Part shown: in pieces, positions 30,073-38,869 of the stretch
Position numbering within the stretch: the first letter of the stretch is position 1
Layout: every line of letters begins with the position of its first letter
Assembly: GCA_044869805.1 (NCBI GenBank)
Contig: JBIOXV010000082.1
Location: 7,452 to 71,451 of the forward strand
DNA: 64,000 nucleotides
Direction: 5' to 3'
Source of the DNA: CAWDVR01 sp044869805
GTDB lineage: Bacteria; Acidobacteriota; Thermoanaerobaculia; Multivoradales; SZUA-115
Notes under the pieces: generated by a model
Seen by the model: the letters and a program-made list of their open reading frames with translations, nothing else
Told to the model about the DNA's origin: nothing
The model's database searches: none
Translations under genes and position numbers: made by a program

Positions 30073-30462
30073 ATGACCTCCACCGCTCCCGATCGCCGGC
30101 CGCCGCTCAGGGCACGAGCCCTGCTCGCCGCGCTTCTCGCCCTGGTCAGCCTGGCGAGCGCCGTCGAGCTCCATCGCGAGCACACGCTGGTCGAGCCTTC
30201 GCCGCGGGAGGGCGGCCACGCGGCCGCCCTGGTCGCCGGCTGCCACCCCGAGCTCGCGACTCACCTCGAGCTCCCCAGCGAGCCTCGCTCGCCGGAGTGC
30301 CCGGCCTGCCTGCTGCGCCTGGTCACCCGCGGCGCGGTGGTGCCGGCGGAGACCGCCTTCTACGCCCTGCTCGCGCCGCGAGAGCGCGTGCCGGAGCAGG
30401 GCTTCGCCGCCCGCTTCAACCCGGTCCGCTCCAGCCTCTCCCGCGGCCCTCCCGCCGCCTAG
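30073..30462 (+). CDS. Small exported CPxC protein upstream of the TonB receptor
   Basis: 129 aa, not a named family. A basic start and one hydrophobic segment (RARALLAALLALVSLASAVE) form a signal peptide or anchor, followed by a His-rich periplasmic part: LHREHTLVE, GGHAAALVAGCHPE and SPECPACLLRL, so one Cys-His and one CPxC motif. The Cys/His content and the next gene suggest metal binding. The start at 30073 is preferred because AAGG lies just upstream and the hydrophobic core then sits correctly. A protein of similar plan is encoded at 38575-38856. It is divergent from the HIT gene. Confidence 0.65.
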   Translation: MTSTAPDRRPPLRARALLAALLALVSLASAVELHREHTLVEPSPREGGHAAALVAGCHPELATHLELPSEPRSPECPACLLRLVTRGAVVPAETAFYALLAPRERVPEQGFAARFNPVRSSLSRGPPAA

Positions 30463-30484
30463 CTCCTCTCTCTTGCAGCCGCAG

Positions 30485-30510
30485 CACCGGCCCGGGCCTT
30501 CCGGCCGGTG
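30485..30510 (+). promoter_or_regulatory. Hairpin in leader of TonB receptor gene
   Basis: CACCGGCC (30485-30492) pairs with GGCCGGTG (30503-30510) around 10 nt, 54 bp before the receptor start. It could be a stabilising or attenuating mRNA structure in the 102-nt gap. No riboswitch consensus is recognisable. Confidence 0.3.
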
Positions 30511-30564
30511 GCTCCACCTGACCTTGCAAGCGCGCTCCGTCGACCGGAGCTGGGAGAAGAGATC

Positions 30565-32889
30565 ATGGCGACACCCATTCACCGCGCCCGCCCCGTGGGC
30601 CGGTTCCTGTCAGCCGTAGTGCCGGTGCTCGCGCTGCTCGCGGCCGCCACCCTGCCCGCGGCGGCGCAGCCCGCGGCCTCGACCGACAACCGATCTTCCG
30701 GCTCGCTGGCCGGCACGGTCACCACTCCCGGCGGCGAGCCGATCGGCGACGCGGAGGTCAACCTCGTCGATCTGCGGCGCCGCACCCGCACCGCTGCCGA
30801 CGGTTCCTTCCGCATCGAGAGCCTGCCCGCCGGCAGCTACCTCGTCGAGGCCCGGAGCCTCGAGCACGGCGAGGGCGCGGCCCGCGCCCAGGTGCGCGCG
30901 GCGGAGGAGGCGTCCGTCACCATCGTCCTCGACCTCGTCCGGCTGCATGACGAGGTGGTGGTCACCGCCGGCGCCGCGGCGCAGCAGCTCGAGCTGGCGC
31001 AGGCGACCACGGTGCTCTCCGGCGAGGACCTCGACCAGCGGCGGGACAGCTCGCTCGGCGAGACCCTGGCCCAGCAGCCGGGCATCAGCTCGACCTACTT
31101 CGGCCCCGGCGCCAGCCGCCCGGTGATCCGCGGCCTGGGCGGAGACCGCGTGCGCATGCTGTCCGAGGGCCTGGGCAGCGCCGACGCCTCGAACGTGAGC
31201 CCGGACCACGCGGTGTCGGTCGACCCGGGATCGGCCGAGCGCATCGAGGTGCTGCGCGGCCCCTCGACCCTGCTCTACGGCTCGACCGCGATCGGCGGCG
31301 TGGTCAACGTGCTCGACAACCGCATCCCGGAGTACGCGCCCGAGGAGCCGCTCACCGGCACCGTGGAGCTCTCGGCCGGCACGGTGGCCGACGAACGGCA
31401 GGGCTCGCTCGCGCTCGAGGGCGGCGCCGGCCGCTTCGCCTGGCACGCCGACTACCTGAGCCGCGAGACCGACGACTACGAGATCCCCGGCTTCGCCGAG
31501 GCCCACCCGCACCCGGACGAGGAGGCGACCGGCAAGCTCGGCAACAGCGCCTTGGACAGCGAGTCCGGCAGCGTCGGCTTCTCGCTGGTCGGCGACGCCG
31601 GCCTCATCGGCCTCTCGGTCAGCGGCTTCGACTCCCTCTACGGCGTGCCCGGCCACGAGCACGAGGAAGGCGAGGAGCACGAAGGCGAGGAGCATGAGGA
31701 AGAAGAAGAGGAAGGGCCGGTGCGCATCGACCTCGAGCAGCGCCGGGTCGATCTCAAGGGCGAGCTCAGCCGCCCCTTCGGCATCTGGAGCGGCGCCCGG
31801 CTGCGGCTCGGCTCGACGGATTACGAGCACCGCGAGCTCGAGGGCGCGGAGGTGGGTACCACCTTCTTGAACGACTCGCTCGAGGGCCGCTTCGAGCTGG
31901 TGCAGAAGCGCAGCCCGGGCGGTCTCTCCGGCTCCATGGGCGTGCAGTACTCGACCAGTGACTTCGAGGCGATCGGCGCCGAGGCCTTCGTGCCGCCCTC
32001 GACCACCGACCTCGCCGCCGTCTTCGCCTTCGAGGAGCTCCAGCGCGGCAAGCTCCGTTTCCAGCTCGGCGGCCGCTACGAGAACCAGCAGGTGGACGTT
32101 CAGGCGGACCTGCCGGACCGCGACTTCTCCGGCCTCTCCGGCTCGCTGGGGCTGGTCTGGGAGCCGGCGGACGAATACTCGCTCTCCGTGTCCGTCGCCC
32201 GCTCGGTGCGGCTGCCGACGGCGACCGAGCTCTACGCCAACGGCCCGCACATCGCGACCGGCTCCTTCGAGATCGGCGATCCCGACCTCGACAAGGAGAC
32301 CAGCCTGGGTGTTGACGTGTCCCTGCGCAAGCGCACCGGCCGCTTCACGGCGACCCTCAACCTGTTCGCCAACCGCTTCGACAGCTACGTCTTCGAGCGC
32401 TTCACCGGCGAGGAGGAGGACGGCCTCGAGGTGATCGTCTTCGACCAGCAGGACGCCGAGTTCGTGGGCGGCGAGATCGAGGGCCTGTTCAACCTCTACC
32501 AGGGCGAGCACGCGCACTTCGACCTGCTGCTGGGCGCGGACACCGTGCGCGCCGAGCTCTCCGACACCGGCGAGCCCCTGCCGCGCATCCCGCCGCGCCG
32601 CTACAAGCTGGGGCTCAACTACCACCAGGACCGCCTGCGGGCCTTCGCCGAGGCGATCCGCGCCGAGGAGCAGGATCGCATCAGCGGCAACGAGACGCCG
32701 ACCGACGGCTACACGCTGATCAACGCCGGCATCTCGTACCGCTTCTTCCTCGGCCCCACGGTGCTCGACCTGATGCTGCGCGGCCGCAACCTGGGCGACG
32801 AGGAGGCGCGCAACCACGTCTCGTTCTTGAAGGACGTGGCGCCGCTGCCGGGCCGGGACGTGAACCTGGGAGTGCGGCTGGCCTTCTAG
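30565..32889 (+). CDS. TonB-dependent receptor, ZnuD-like, with His/Glu-rich loop
   Basis: 774 aa from the ATG at 30565 (GGGAGAAGAG upstream). Signal peptide, then a carboxypeptidase-regulatory-like beta domain (SLAGTVTTPGGEPIGDAEV), then a plug (about 120-250: GISSTYFGPGASRPVIRGLG, ERIEVLRGPSTLLYGSTAIG) and a 22-strand-type barrel ending in LGVRLAF with terminal Phe. A long outer loop near residues 360-385 reads VPGHEHEEGEEHEGEEHEE, a run of His and Glu suited to catching metal ions. Zinc receptors of the ZnuD type have comparable His-rich loops, so Zn (or Cu) uptake across the outer membrane is the best guess. Permease and SPFH genes follow 36 bp downstream. Confidence 0.88.
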   Translation: MATPIHRARPVGRFLSAVVPVLALLAAATLPAAAQPAASTDNRSSGSLAGTVTTPGGEPIGDAEVNLVDLRRRTRTAADGSFRIESLPAGSYLVEARSLEHGEGAARAQVRAAEEASVTIVLDLVRLHDEVVVTAGAAAQQLELAQATTVLSGEDLDQRRDSSLGETLAQQPGISSTYFGPGASRPVIRGLGGDRVRMLSEGLGSADASNVSPDHAVSVDPGSAERIEVLRGPSTLLYGSTAIGGVVNVLDNRIPEYAPEEPLTGTVELSAGTVADERQGSLALEGGAGRFAWHADYLSRETDDYEIPGFAEAHPHPDEEATGKLGNSALDSESGSVGFSLVGDAGLIGLSVSGFDSLYGVPGHEHEEGEEHEGEEHEEEEEEGPVRIDLEQRRVDLKGELSRPFGIWSGARLRLGSTDYEHRELEGAEVGTTFLNDSLEGRFELVQKRSPGGLSGSMGVQYSTSDFEAIGAEAFVPPSTTDLAAVFAFEELQRGKLRFQLGGRYENQQVDVQADLPDRDFSGLSGSLGLVWEPADEYSLSVSVARSVRLPTATELYANGPHIATGSFEIGDPDLDKETSLGVDVSLRKRTGRFTATLNLFANRFDSYVFERFTGEEEDGLEVIVFDQQDAEFVGGEIEGLFNLYQGEHAHFDLLLGADTVRAELSDTGEPLPRIPPRRYKLGLNYHQDRLRAFAEAIRAEEQDRISGNETPTDGYTLINAGISYRFFLGPTVLDLMLRGRNLGDEEARNHVSFLKDVAPLPGRDVNLGVRLAF

Positions 32890-32925
32890 GACCGCGACCG
32901 TCCGCGCGCGGACCTGGAGGGAGCC

Positions 32926-35214
32926 ATGGGCCTCGCCTCGAGCATCGCTCGGGAGACCCTGTGGATGCTGGTGGTGGCCTCGCCCTACCTGCTCCTGGGC
33001 CTCCTGATTGCCGGCCTGCTGCACGTGCTGCTGCCGCAGTCGCTCATCGTGCGCTGGATGGGCCGCCACGGCCTCTCCGGCGTGGCGCTGGCGGCGGCGG
33101 TGGGCGTGCCGCTGCCGATCTGTAGCTGCGGCGTAGTGCCGGTCGCGGTGGAGCTCAAGCGCAAGGGGGCGGCGACGCCCGCGGCGCTGTCATTCCTCAT
33201 CACCACACCGGAGTCGAGCATCGACTCGGTGCTCCTCACCTGGGGGATGTTGGGGCCGCTGATGGCGATCGCGCGGCCGATCGCCGCCTTCGCCAGCGCC
33301 ATGCTGGGAGGCGTCTTGAGCATCGCCTTCCTGGGCCGCGAGCGGCGGTTCGCACCTCGGCCGACCGGCCCCGGAGCGCACCGGGACTGGGCACACCCCG
33401 ATCACGAGCACGAACACGCCGGCGCAATCGGCAACGAATCTGCGGCTGCCGGCAAGGCCCTCCGTGCGGCGTTCGCGCGGCTGCTCGGGAGGCGCGGCGA
33501 GGGCCAGGCGGGTGATCCGCCGCCGCCCGGCCTGTGGCGTGCCGTCGCCAGACCCGCCCTGCGCCATGGCTTCGTCGACCTGCTCGACGACCTGGCGTTC
33601 TGGCTGATTTTCGGCCTGGTGGTGGCGGGCGTCGCCGCCGCACTGCTGCCCGCCGATCTCGGCGAGCTGGGGCTCGGCCGGGGGCTGGTGCCGATGCTGA
33701 TCCTGCTCGCCGTGGGCATCCCACTCTACATGTGCGCCTCGGCCTCGACCCCGGTGGCCGCCGCCCTGATGGTCAAAGGCGTGTCGCCCGGGGCGGCGCT
33801 CGTCTTCCTCCTCGCCGGGCCGGCTACCAACGTGGCCACCATCCTGCTCCTCGGCCGCACCTTCGGCCGGCGCTTCGTCGCCATCTATCTGACCGCGGTC
33901 GCGGTGGGCGCCATCGCCTGCGGCTTGGCGCTCGACGCCCTGGCCGGCCCCTCCTGGACGCCGAAGGTGATCGCCGCGGCCGCGGAGTCGCATCGCTACT
34001 CGCTGGGTGACTGGGTCTGCTTCGCGATCGCCATGGCGCTCCTCGCCTGGCGACTGTGGAAGGGCGCGGCGAGGCGCGGCTGGGAGGAGCTGAAGCAAGG
34101 TTTCGCGCCGCTCACCGCCGGACGGTCCGCCGCGGCGCCGGAAGCGCCGGGCCTGGAAGCGGCGAGCCCTGAAGCCGTGGGCCTGGAAGTGCCAGACCAC
34201 GGCCGGCGGCCCGCACGCCGTTGGGCCGTCGCCGCCCTGCTGCTCGTCCTCTTGGCTTACCTGGCGAGCGGGCTCGCGGTTGTGCCGCCCGAGGCGAGCG
34301 GCTACGGCTTCGTATTCGGGGCGCTCACCGCCCGCGACCTCGGCCCGGGGCTCCACTACCTGCCCCCTGCGCCCTTCGGCCGCCTGGAACTGCGCGCCAC
34401 GAGCTACCCGCGTAAGGCGGACGTCGGCTACCGAACCGATCTCGGGATGCTCCGGCGCCGGCGGGAGCTGGCACTCTTCGCCAACCCGGACGAATGGCAC
34501 AGCACGGTGGCGGCTATGAACACCGACCCCGAGTCGGCGACCTACCTGACGGCGGACGGCAACCTGGTCGAGATGAGCTTCACGGTGCACTACACGCTCG
34601 CCGAACCGGCCGCCTTCTTCTACCGGCTCGCTCACGACCGCGATCTGGTCGGCCTCTACGCCGCCGCCGCTGCCCGGCAGGCGGTGGCCGGCCGGCCGCT
34701 CGAGCAGGTGCTGACCGCCGCGCGCCGGGATCTCGAGCGGGAGATCGGAGAGGCGCTGGCCGCGGGCCTCGCCGCCCTCGACTTAGGCATCGCCGTGGAC
34801 TCGGTGCGCATCGTGGACCTGCACCCGCCGGGGGCCGTGGTCGAGGCCTTCCGCGACGTGTCGAGCGCGCGCGAGGACCGCGAGACCCGCGTGCACCGGG
34901 CGCACGAGTCGGCCGCCGCCGAGGTGCCACAGGCGCGAGGCGAGGCGGCGCAGATCCTGGCGGCGGCGGAAGCCACCTCGGCTGCCGCGACCCTCGAGGC
35001 CGAAGGGCGCGCGCAAGGGTTCATGGCGCGCGCCGGAGCGCTGGGGGGCGCCCGCCGGCTGCTCTTCGACCTGCTGCGGCGCGAGCAGGCCGAGCGCTCA
35101 CTCGCCGGCCGCGACAAAGTCATCCTGCCGCCGGGCAAGGCGCCGCGCGGCGTGACCCTCTGGCAGGGCCCGCCGCCGGCCTGGTCGGCGTCGCGGGCCG
35201 GAGGATCTCCATGA
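32926..35214 (+). CDS. Cu/Zn efflux permease (SO_0444 type) fused to HflK-like SPFH domain
   Basis: 762 aa in one uninterrupted frame, CTGGAGGGAG upstream. Residues 1-350 are a two-module permease: VPLPICSCGVVPVAVELKRK and SFLITTPESSIDSVLLTWG in the first half, GIPLYMCASASTPVAAALM and LLAGPATNVATILLLG in the second. These are the marks of the SO_0444 family of Cu/Zn exporters. A cytoplasmic or periplasmic loop between them is His-rich (HPDHEHEHAG). A variable linker and another helix (about 430-450) lead into an HflK-like SPFH domain (SGYGFVFGALTARDLGPGLH, DGNLVEMSFTVHY, DLHPPGAVVEAFRDVSSARE). HflK normally forms membrane cages with HflC. Fusing it to an exporter may place the permease in an SPFH microdomain. 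The stop overlaps the HflC-like start by 4 bp. Confidence 0.85.
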   Translation: MGLASSIARETLWMLVVASPYLLLGLLIAGLLHVLLPQSLIVRWMGRHGLSGVALAAAVGVPLPICSCGVVPVAVELKRKGAATPAALSFLITTPESSIDSVLLTWGMLGPLMAIARPIAAFASAMLGGVLSIAFLGRERRFAPRPTGPGAHRDWAHPDHEHEHAGAIGNESAAAGKALRAAFARLLGRRGEGQAGDPPPPGLWRAVARPALRHGFVDLLDDLAFWLIFGLVVAGVAAALLPADLGELGLGRGLVPMLILLAVGIPLYMCASASTPVAAALMVKGVSPGAALVFLLAGPATNVATILLLGRTFGRRFVAIYLTAVAVGAIACGLALDALAGPSWTPKVIAAAAESHRYSLGDWVCFAIAMALLAWRLWKGAARRGWEELKQGFAPLTAGRSAAAPEAPGLEAASPEAVGLEVPDHGRRPARRWAVAALLLVLLAYLASGLAVVPPEASGYGFVFGALTARDLGPGLHYLPPAPFGRLELRATSYPRKADVGYRTDLGMLRRRRELALFANPDEWHSTVAAMNTDPESATYLTADGNLVEMSFTVHYTLAEPAAFFYRLAHDRDLVGLYAAAAARQAVAGRPLEQVLTAARRDLEREIGEALAAGLAALDLGIAVDSVRIVDLHPPGAVVEAFRDVSSAREDRETRVHRAHESAAAEVPQARGEAAQILAAAEATSAAATLEAEGRAQGFMARAGALGGARRLLFDLLRREQAERSLAGRDKVILPPGKAPRGVTLWQGPPPAWSASRAGGSP

Positions 35215-36092
35215 TGCGCTCGCGCGTCGTGCTCGCGCTGGTGGCCGGTCTGGCCACGGTCTGGGGCGTGGCTTCCTCTCCCTTCGTGGTGCAGGAGACC
35301 GAGGCCGCCCTCGTCACCCGCTTCGGCCGCCCCCTGCCCGGCCTCGCCGGGCCGGGCCTGCACTGGAAGCTGCCGTGGCCGGTCGACGCCGCGGTGCGCC
35401 TCGACCGGCGGCTGCTGGTGTTCGACAACGAGCCCACCGAGATGCTGACCGGCGACAAGAAGAACGTGCTGGTCGACAGCTTCCTCGTCTGGCGGATCGC
35501 CGATCCCCTGCGCTACGTGCAGACGGTCAAGACCCGCCCCGAGGCCGAGGCCCGGTTGCTCGACCTGGCGGTCTCCGAGCTGGGCGCCGCGGTGGGCTCG
35601 GAGCCGATGGAGAGCTTCGTCAACGTGGACCCCGCGCGGGTCGGGTTGCGACGGGTGGCGGAGACGGCCGGGCGCGCCGTCCACGCGGTCGCCCTGCCGA
35701 GCTTCGGGATCGAGGTCCTGGACCTCGAGATCAACGGCTTCTCGCTGCCGCGCCAGAACCGGGCGAGCGTCATCGAGCGCATGCAGGCCGAGCGAGCGCG
35801 CATCGCGACCGCCTACCGCAGCGCGGGCGAGGAGCAGGCGCTCAAGATCCAGGCCCAGTCCGCGGCCGAGCGCGAGCGGCTGCTGGCCGAGGCGCGGGGC
35901 CGGTCGGAAGCGGTGCGCGGCGACGGCGAGGCGCGCGCCCTGGCGCTCCTCGGCGGCGCCTATGCCAGAGACCCCGAGCTCTACCGCTTCCTGCGTGGCC
36001 TCGAGAGCTCGGAGAAGATCCTCGACGAGAACACCACGCTGTTCCTCGAATCCGACTCCGATCTGCTGACGGTGCTCGATGGCAAGCGGTAG
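35211..36092 (+). CDS. HflC-like SPFH protein
   Basis: 293 aa. One N-terminal membrane helix (VVLALVAGLATVWGVASSPF), an SPFH domain (ETEAALVTRFGRPLPGLAGP, NVLVDSFLVWRIADPLRY) and a long charged helix (IERMQAERARIATAYRSAGE, KIQAQSAAERERLLAEARG), with the HflC-like end SEKILDENTTLFLESDSDLL. HflC pairs with HflK around the FtsH protease in other bacteria; no ftsH lies here, so the partner is probably the fusion protein just upstream. ATGATG at 35211 overlaps the fusion stop. The last 14 bases overlap the next SPFH gene. Confidence 0.9.
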   Translation: MMRSRVVLALVAGLATVWGVASSPFVVQETEAALVTRFGRPLPGLAGPGLHWKLPWPVDAAVRLDRRLLVFDNEPTEMLTGDKKNVLVDSFLVWRIADPLRYVQTVKTRPEAEARLLDLAVSELGAAVGSEPMESFVNVDPARVGLRRVAETAGRAVHAVALPSFGIEVLDLEINGFSLPRQNRASVIERMQAERARIATAYRSAGEEQALKIQAQSAAERERLLAEARGRSEAVRGDGEARALALLGGAYARDPELYRFLRGLESSEKILDENTTLFLESDSDLLTVLDGKR

Positions 36093-37095
36093 CCCACCGC
36101 GGACCCTGCCGCCCTCGGTGCGCGCCATCCGGCGGGCACGCCGCTTCCTCTCCCGGCGGCGCCGCGCGGTGGCGGCGGCGGTCGCGACGCTGGCCACGAT
36201 CGTGGCCCTCTCCCGCGCCATCTACACGGTGGCCAACGGCGAGTCGGCCGCGGTGCTGCGCTTCGGCCGCCTGGTCGACGACGCCGTGGGCCCCGGGCTC
36301 CACGTCCGGCTCCCGGCCGGCGCCGACCGCGTCACCAAGGTGCGAACGGGAGAGGTGCTGCGCCTGCCGATCGAGGGCGACGTGGCGCCGGCCCTCGACC
36401 TCCTGACCGGCGACGAGAACCTGGTGGCGGCGAGCCTGGTGGTGCAGTATCGCGTAAGCCGCCTGGGCAGTTACCTCTACGCGGTGGAAGATCCAGCTCT
36501 CCTGCTGCGGCAGGTGGTGCGCAGCGCGCTCCTCGAAGCGGTCGCCTCGACCCACGTCGAGGAGCTGCTGACCTCGGGCAAGGCGGCGGTGCAGAACCAG
36601 GTGCGCTCGCGCGCGCAGCGGAAGCTCGACGCCTATGGCGCCGGCATCGCGCTGGTCGCCGTCAACCTCCAGTCGCTCAACCCTCCGGGCGAGGCCGCCA
36701 CCGCCTTCCGCGCCGTCTCCGACGCCCAGGCCGACGCGGCGCAGGCGGTGTCGCGTGCCGAGGCCGAGAGCGAGCGCTCGCTGCGCCTGGCGCGCGGCGA
36801 AGCGCAGCAGCTCCTCGAGCAGGCCCAGGCAACGGCCCACGCCCGCTTCGAGCAGGCGTCGGGGGCGACCGAGCGCTTCGAGCGATTGCGCCAGGCGAGC
36901 CGGCGCTCGCCCGGCCTGGCGAGGGCGGATCTGCGGGCCGCGGCCGCAGCCCGCGCCCTGCCCCGGGTGAGGATCATCGTGCTGGCGCCGGGGGAGCCGC
37001 CGCGGATCGACCTCCACCGGCTGGAGAGCGGGCCGCAGGGGATCGTACGATCGGGCTCGGACGCCGCGGCCTCGCCGCCCGACCACGACCGGTGA
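36079..37095 (+). CDS. Second HflK-like SPFH protein
   Basis: 338 aa. A very basic N-terminus (RRARRFLSRRRRAVAAAVAT), one helix, then SPFH (NGESAAVLRFGRLVDDAVGP, DENLVAASLVVQYRV, STHVEELLTSGKAAVQNQVR) and an HflK signature (LQSLNPPGEAATAFRAVSDA) leading to an Ala/Glu/Gln-rich helix. It gives the operon three SPFH domains, two HflK-like and one HflC-like. The ATG sits inside the last codons of the HflC-like gene (14-bp overlap), so translation is coupled. Confidence 0.88.
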   Translation: MASGSPPRTLPPSVRAIRRARRFLSRRRRAVAAAVATLATIVALSRAIYTVANGESAAVLRFGRLVDDAVGPGLHVRLPAGADRVTKVRTGEVLRLPIEGDVAPALDLLTGDENLVAASLVVQYRVSRLGSYLYAVEDPALLLRQVVRSALLEAVASTHVEELLTSGKAAVQNQVRSRAQRKLDAYGAGIALVAVNLQSLNPPGEAATAFRAVSDAQADAAQAVSRAEAESERSLRLARGEAQQLLEQAQATAHARFEQASGATERFERLRQASRRSPGLARADLRAAAAARALPRVRIIVLAPGEPPRIDLHRLESGPQGIVRSGSDAAASPPDHDR

Positions 37096-37210
37096 GAGAG
37101 GCGTGGCTGATCCGAGCACAGCCGGGCACCGCGCGTGGCGGGCTCGGAGACTGCCTGGAACGGTGCCTCGACCGTCCAGGCCCGATGAACCCCGAGGGAG
37201 GGTCAGGCCT

Positions 37211-38578
37211 ATGGATTCCTTGATTCCGGCTCGCGCCAAGACGTTCTCGAGTGCCCAGCCCCTCCGCCTGGGGCTGGCGCTGGCGCTTCTCGCCCTCGGC
37301 GTCTCGATGGCGGCCACCGAGGAGCGCGGCTCCCCTTCCGCCCGGGCGGTGACGCCCGGCGCCCAGCAGGAGGACTGGCGGAGCTGGGGCGGCGTCCGAG
37401 GCGACTTCACCGTGGAGAGCGGCGCGCTCGCCGAGGCGTGGCCGGCGGAGGGCCCGCGGCGGATCTGGGAGCGGCCGCTGGGTGGCGGCTATTCGTCGAT
37501 CCTCTACCAGGGCGGCCGCCTCTACACGATGTATCGCGCCGGAAGTGAGGACGTGCTCGTGGCCCTGGACGCCGCGACCGGGTCGACGATCTGGGAGCAG
37601 CGCGACACGCCGAGCTTCTGGCCGGACATGGAGAAGGGCTTCGGCCTGGGCCCCAACTCGACTCCGCTCCTCGTCACCGACGAGGCGGGGGGCGACAAGG
37701 TGGTGGCAATCGGCATCTCGGGCCGGATGCGGGCGGTCGAGGCGAAGACCGGCAAAGTGGTCTGGAGGCGCGATCTGCCGCGCGAGCACGGCAGGCGCAA
37801 GCGAGTCGAGGAGTACGGATACTCGGGCAACCCCCTGGCCTACGGGGGCAAGGTCCTCACCCTGGTCGGAGGTGACGATGCCGCCGTGGTCGCCCTCGAT
37901 CCGGCCGACGGCTCCGTCGAGTGGAAGAGCGCGCCCGGGGGCGTCAGCTACGCGCAGCCCGCCATCATCCGCCTCGCGGGCCGCGAGCAGTACGTCTACT
38001 TCGAGCCCGAAGGCATCGTCGCCCTCGACCCCGCCACCGGCAAGACCCTGTGGAAGCACGCCATCCAGTTCAACAACGGCAACCACTTGACGCCGGCGGC
38101 CCGCTGCGACGAGAACCACCTCTGGGTGAGCAGCCAGTTCGACACCGGCGGTGGGCGCGTCCTCGAGGTCTCACCGAGAGACGGCGTCCTCACGGTGAAG
38201 GAGCTCTGGTTCACACCCAGGCTCAAGACTTCCCACTGGACCGTCCACTGCCGGGGCGACTTCCTCTACGGCTCGATCGGCGGCAACGACACCTCGCGGC
38301 TCGCCGCGGTGCGCTGGAAGACCGGCGAGATCGCCTGGCAGGAACGCGGCTTTCACAAGGCGCAGGCCCTGTGGGCCGACGGCAAGCTCCTCTTCCTCGA
38401 CGAGGCCGGCAAGCTGGCGCTCGCCCGCGTCTCGCCGGAAGGGCTCTCGGTCCTCGCCACCACCCAGATCGCCAAGCCCAACGCCTGGACGCTCCCCACG
38501 CTGGTCGGGACGACGCTCTACGTCCGCGACCAGGAGAAGATCCTGGCGCTCGACCTAGGGCTCGCCACACGGCCGTGA
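37211..38578 (+). CDS. PQQ-type beta-propeller protein, exported
   Basis: 455 aa from the ATG at 37211; an upstream GTG frame (37103) adds a basic stretch with no conserved look. After an N-terminal hydrophobic segment (LRLGLALALLALGVSMAA) come PQQ-like blades with the typical ALDAATGSTIWEQ, AVEAKTGKVVWRRD, ALDPADGSVEWKS and ALDPATGKTLWKH strands. Lacking the residues of PQQ dehydrogenases, it is more likely a binding or scaffold propeller in the periplasm. It sits 115 bp behind the SPFH genes and is coupled (GTGA) to a small CPGC protein, so it may belong to the same metal locus. Confidence 0.85.
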   Translation: MDSLIPARAKTFSSAQPLRLGLALALLALGVSMAATEERGSPSARAVTPGAQQEDWRSWGGVRGDFTVESGALAEAWPAEGPRRIWERPLGGGYSSILYQGGRLYTMYRAGSEDVLVALDAATGSTIWEQRDTPSFWPDMEKGFGLGPNSTPLLVTDEAGGDKVVAIGISGRMRAVEAKTGKVVWRRDLPREHGRRKRVEEYGYSGNPLAYGGKVLTLVGGDDAAVVALDPADGSVEWKSAPGGVSYAQPAIIRLAGREQYVYFEPEGIVALDPATGKTLWKHAIQFNNGNHLTPAARCDENHLWVSSQFDTGGGRVLEVSPRDGVLTVKELWFTPRLKTSHWTVHCRGDFLYGSIGGNDTSRLAAVRWKTGEIAWQERGFHKAQALWADGKLLFLDEAGKLALARVSPEGLSVLATTQIAKPNAWTLPTLVGTTLYVRDQEKILALDLGLATRP

Positions 38579-38856
38579 GCAGAGCCTCGCGCTGGCTGCC
38601 GGCGGCCCTGCTGCTGGGAGCCCTGCTCTCGGTGGCGGTTTCAGAGCCGCTGACCCACGCTCACGGCGGTCTGGCCGATCCCCACGACTGCCCGGGCTGC
38701 CGCTGGGAGAACGCCTCCTCCTGCGAGCCCGCGGTCGTGGCCCTGGTGCCGATTCCGTACCTGCTTCCAGGCGATGCGGTCCGCGCGCTCGGTGGCGCGC
38801 CGCTCCCGCCTCGCACCCCCGCTCTCGCCCCCGCCCGCGCTCCGCCTGCCGCCTGA
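38575..38856 (+). CDS. Small exported H/CPGC protein
   Basis: 93 aa starting at a GTG that overlaps the propeller stop (GTGA). One hydrophobic segment (WLPAALLLGALLSVAVSE), then THAHGG, DPHDCPGCRWENASSCE and a Pro/Ala tail. It has the same plan as the product of 30073-30462 (anchor, His, CPxC, Pro/Ala end) although overall identity is low, so the two may be distant relatives. A metal-binding or thiol role at the membrane is inferred from motifs only. Confidence 0.55.
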   Translation: MSRASRWLPAALLLGALLSVAVSEPLTHAHGGLADPHDCPGCRWENASSCEPAVVALVPIPYLLPGDAVRALGGAPLPPRTPALAPARAPPAA

Positions 38857-38869
38857 GCCGCTTTCCGTT

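Noticed and set aside
37103..37210. Longer N-terminus (GTG at 37103) for the PQQ-type propeller
   Set aside because: It would place about 36 Arg/Pro-rich residues before the signal-like segment and its ribosome binding site is too close to the codon. The ATG at 37211 fits better.
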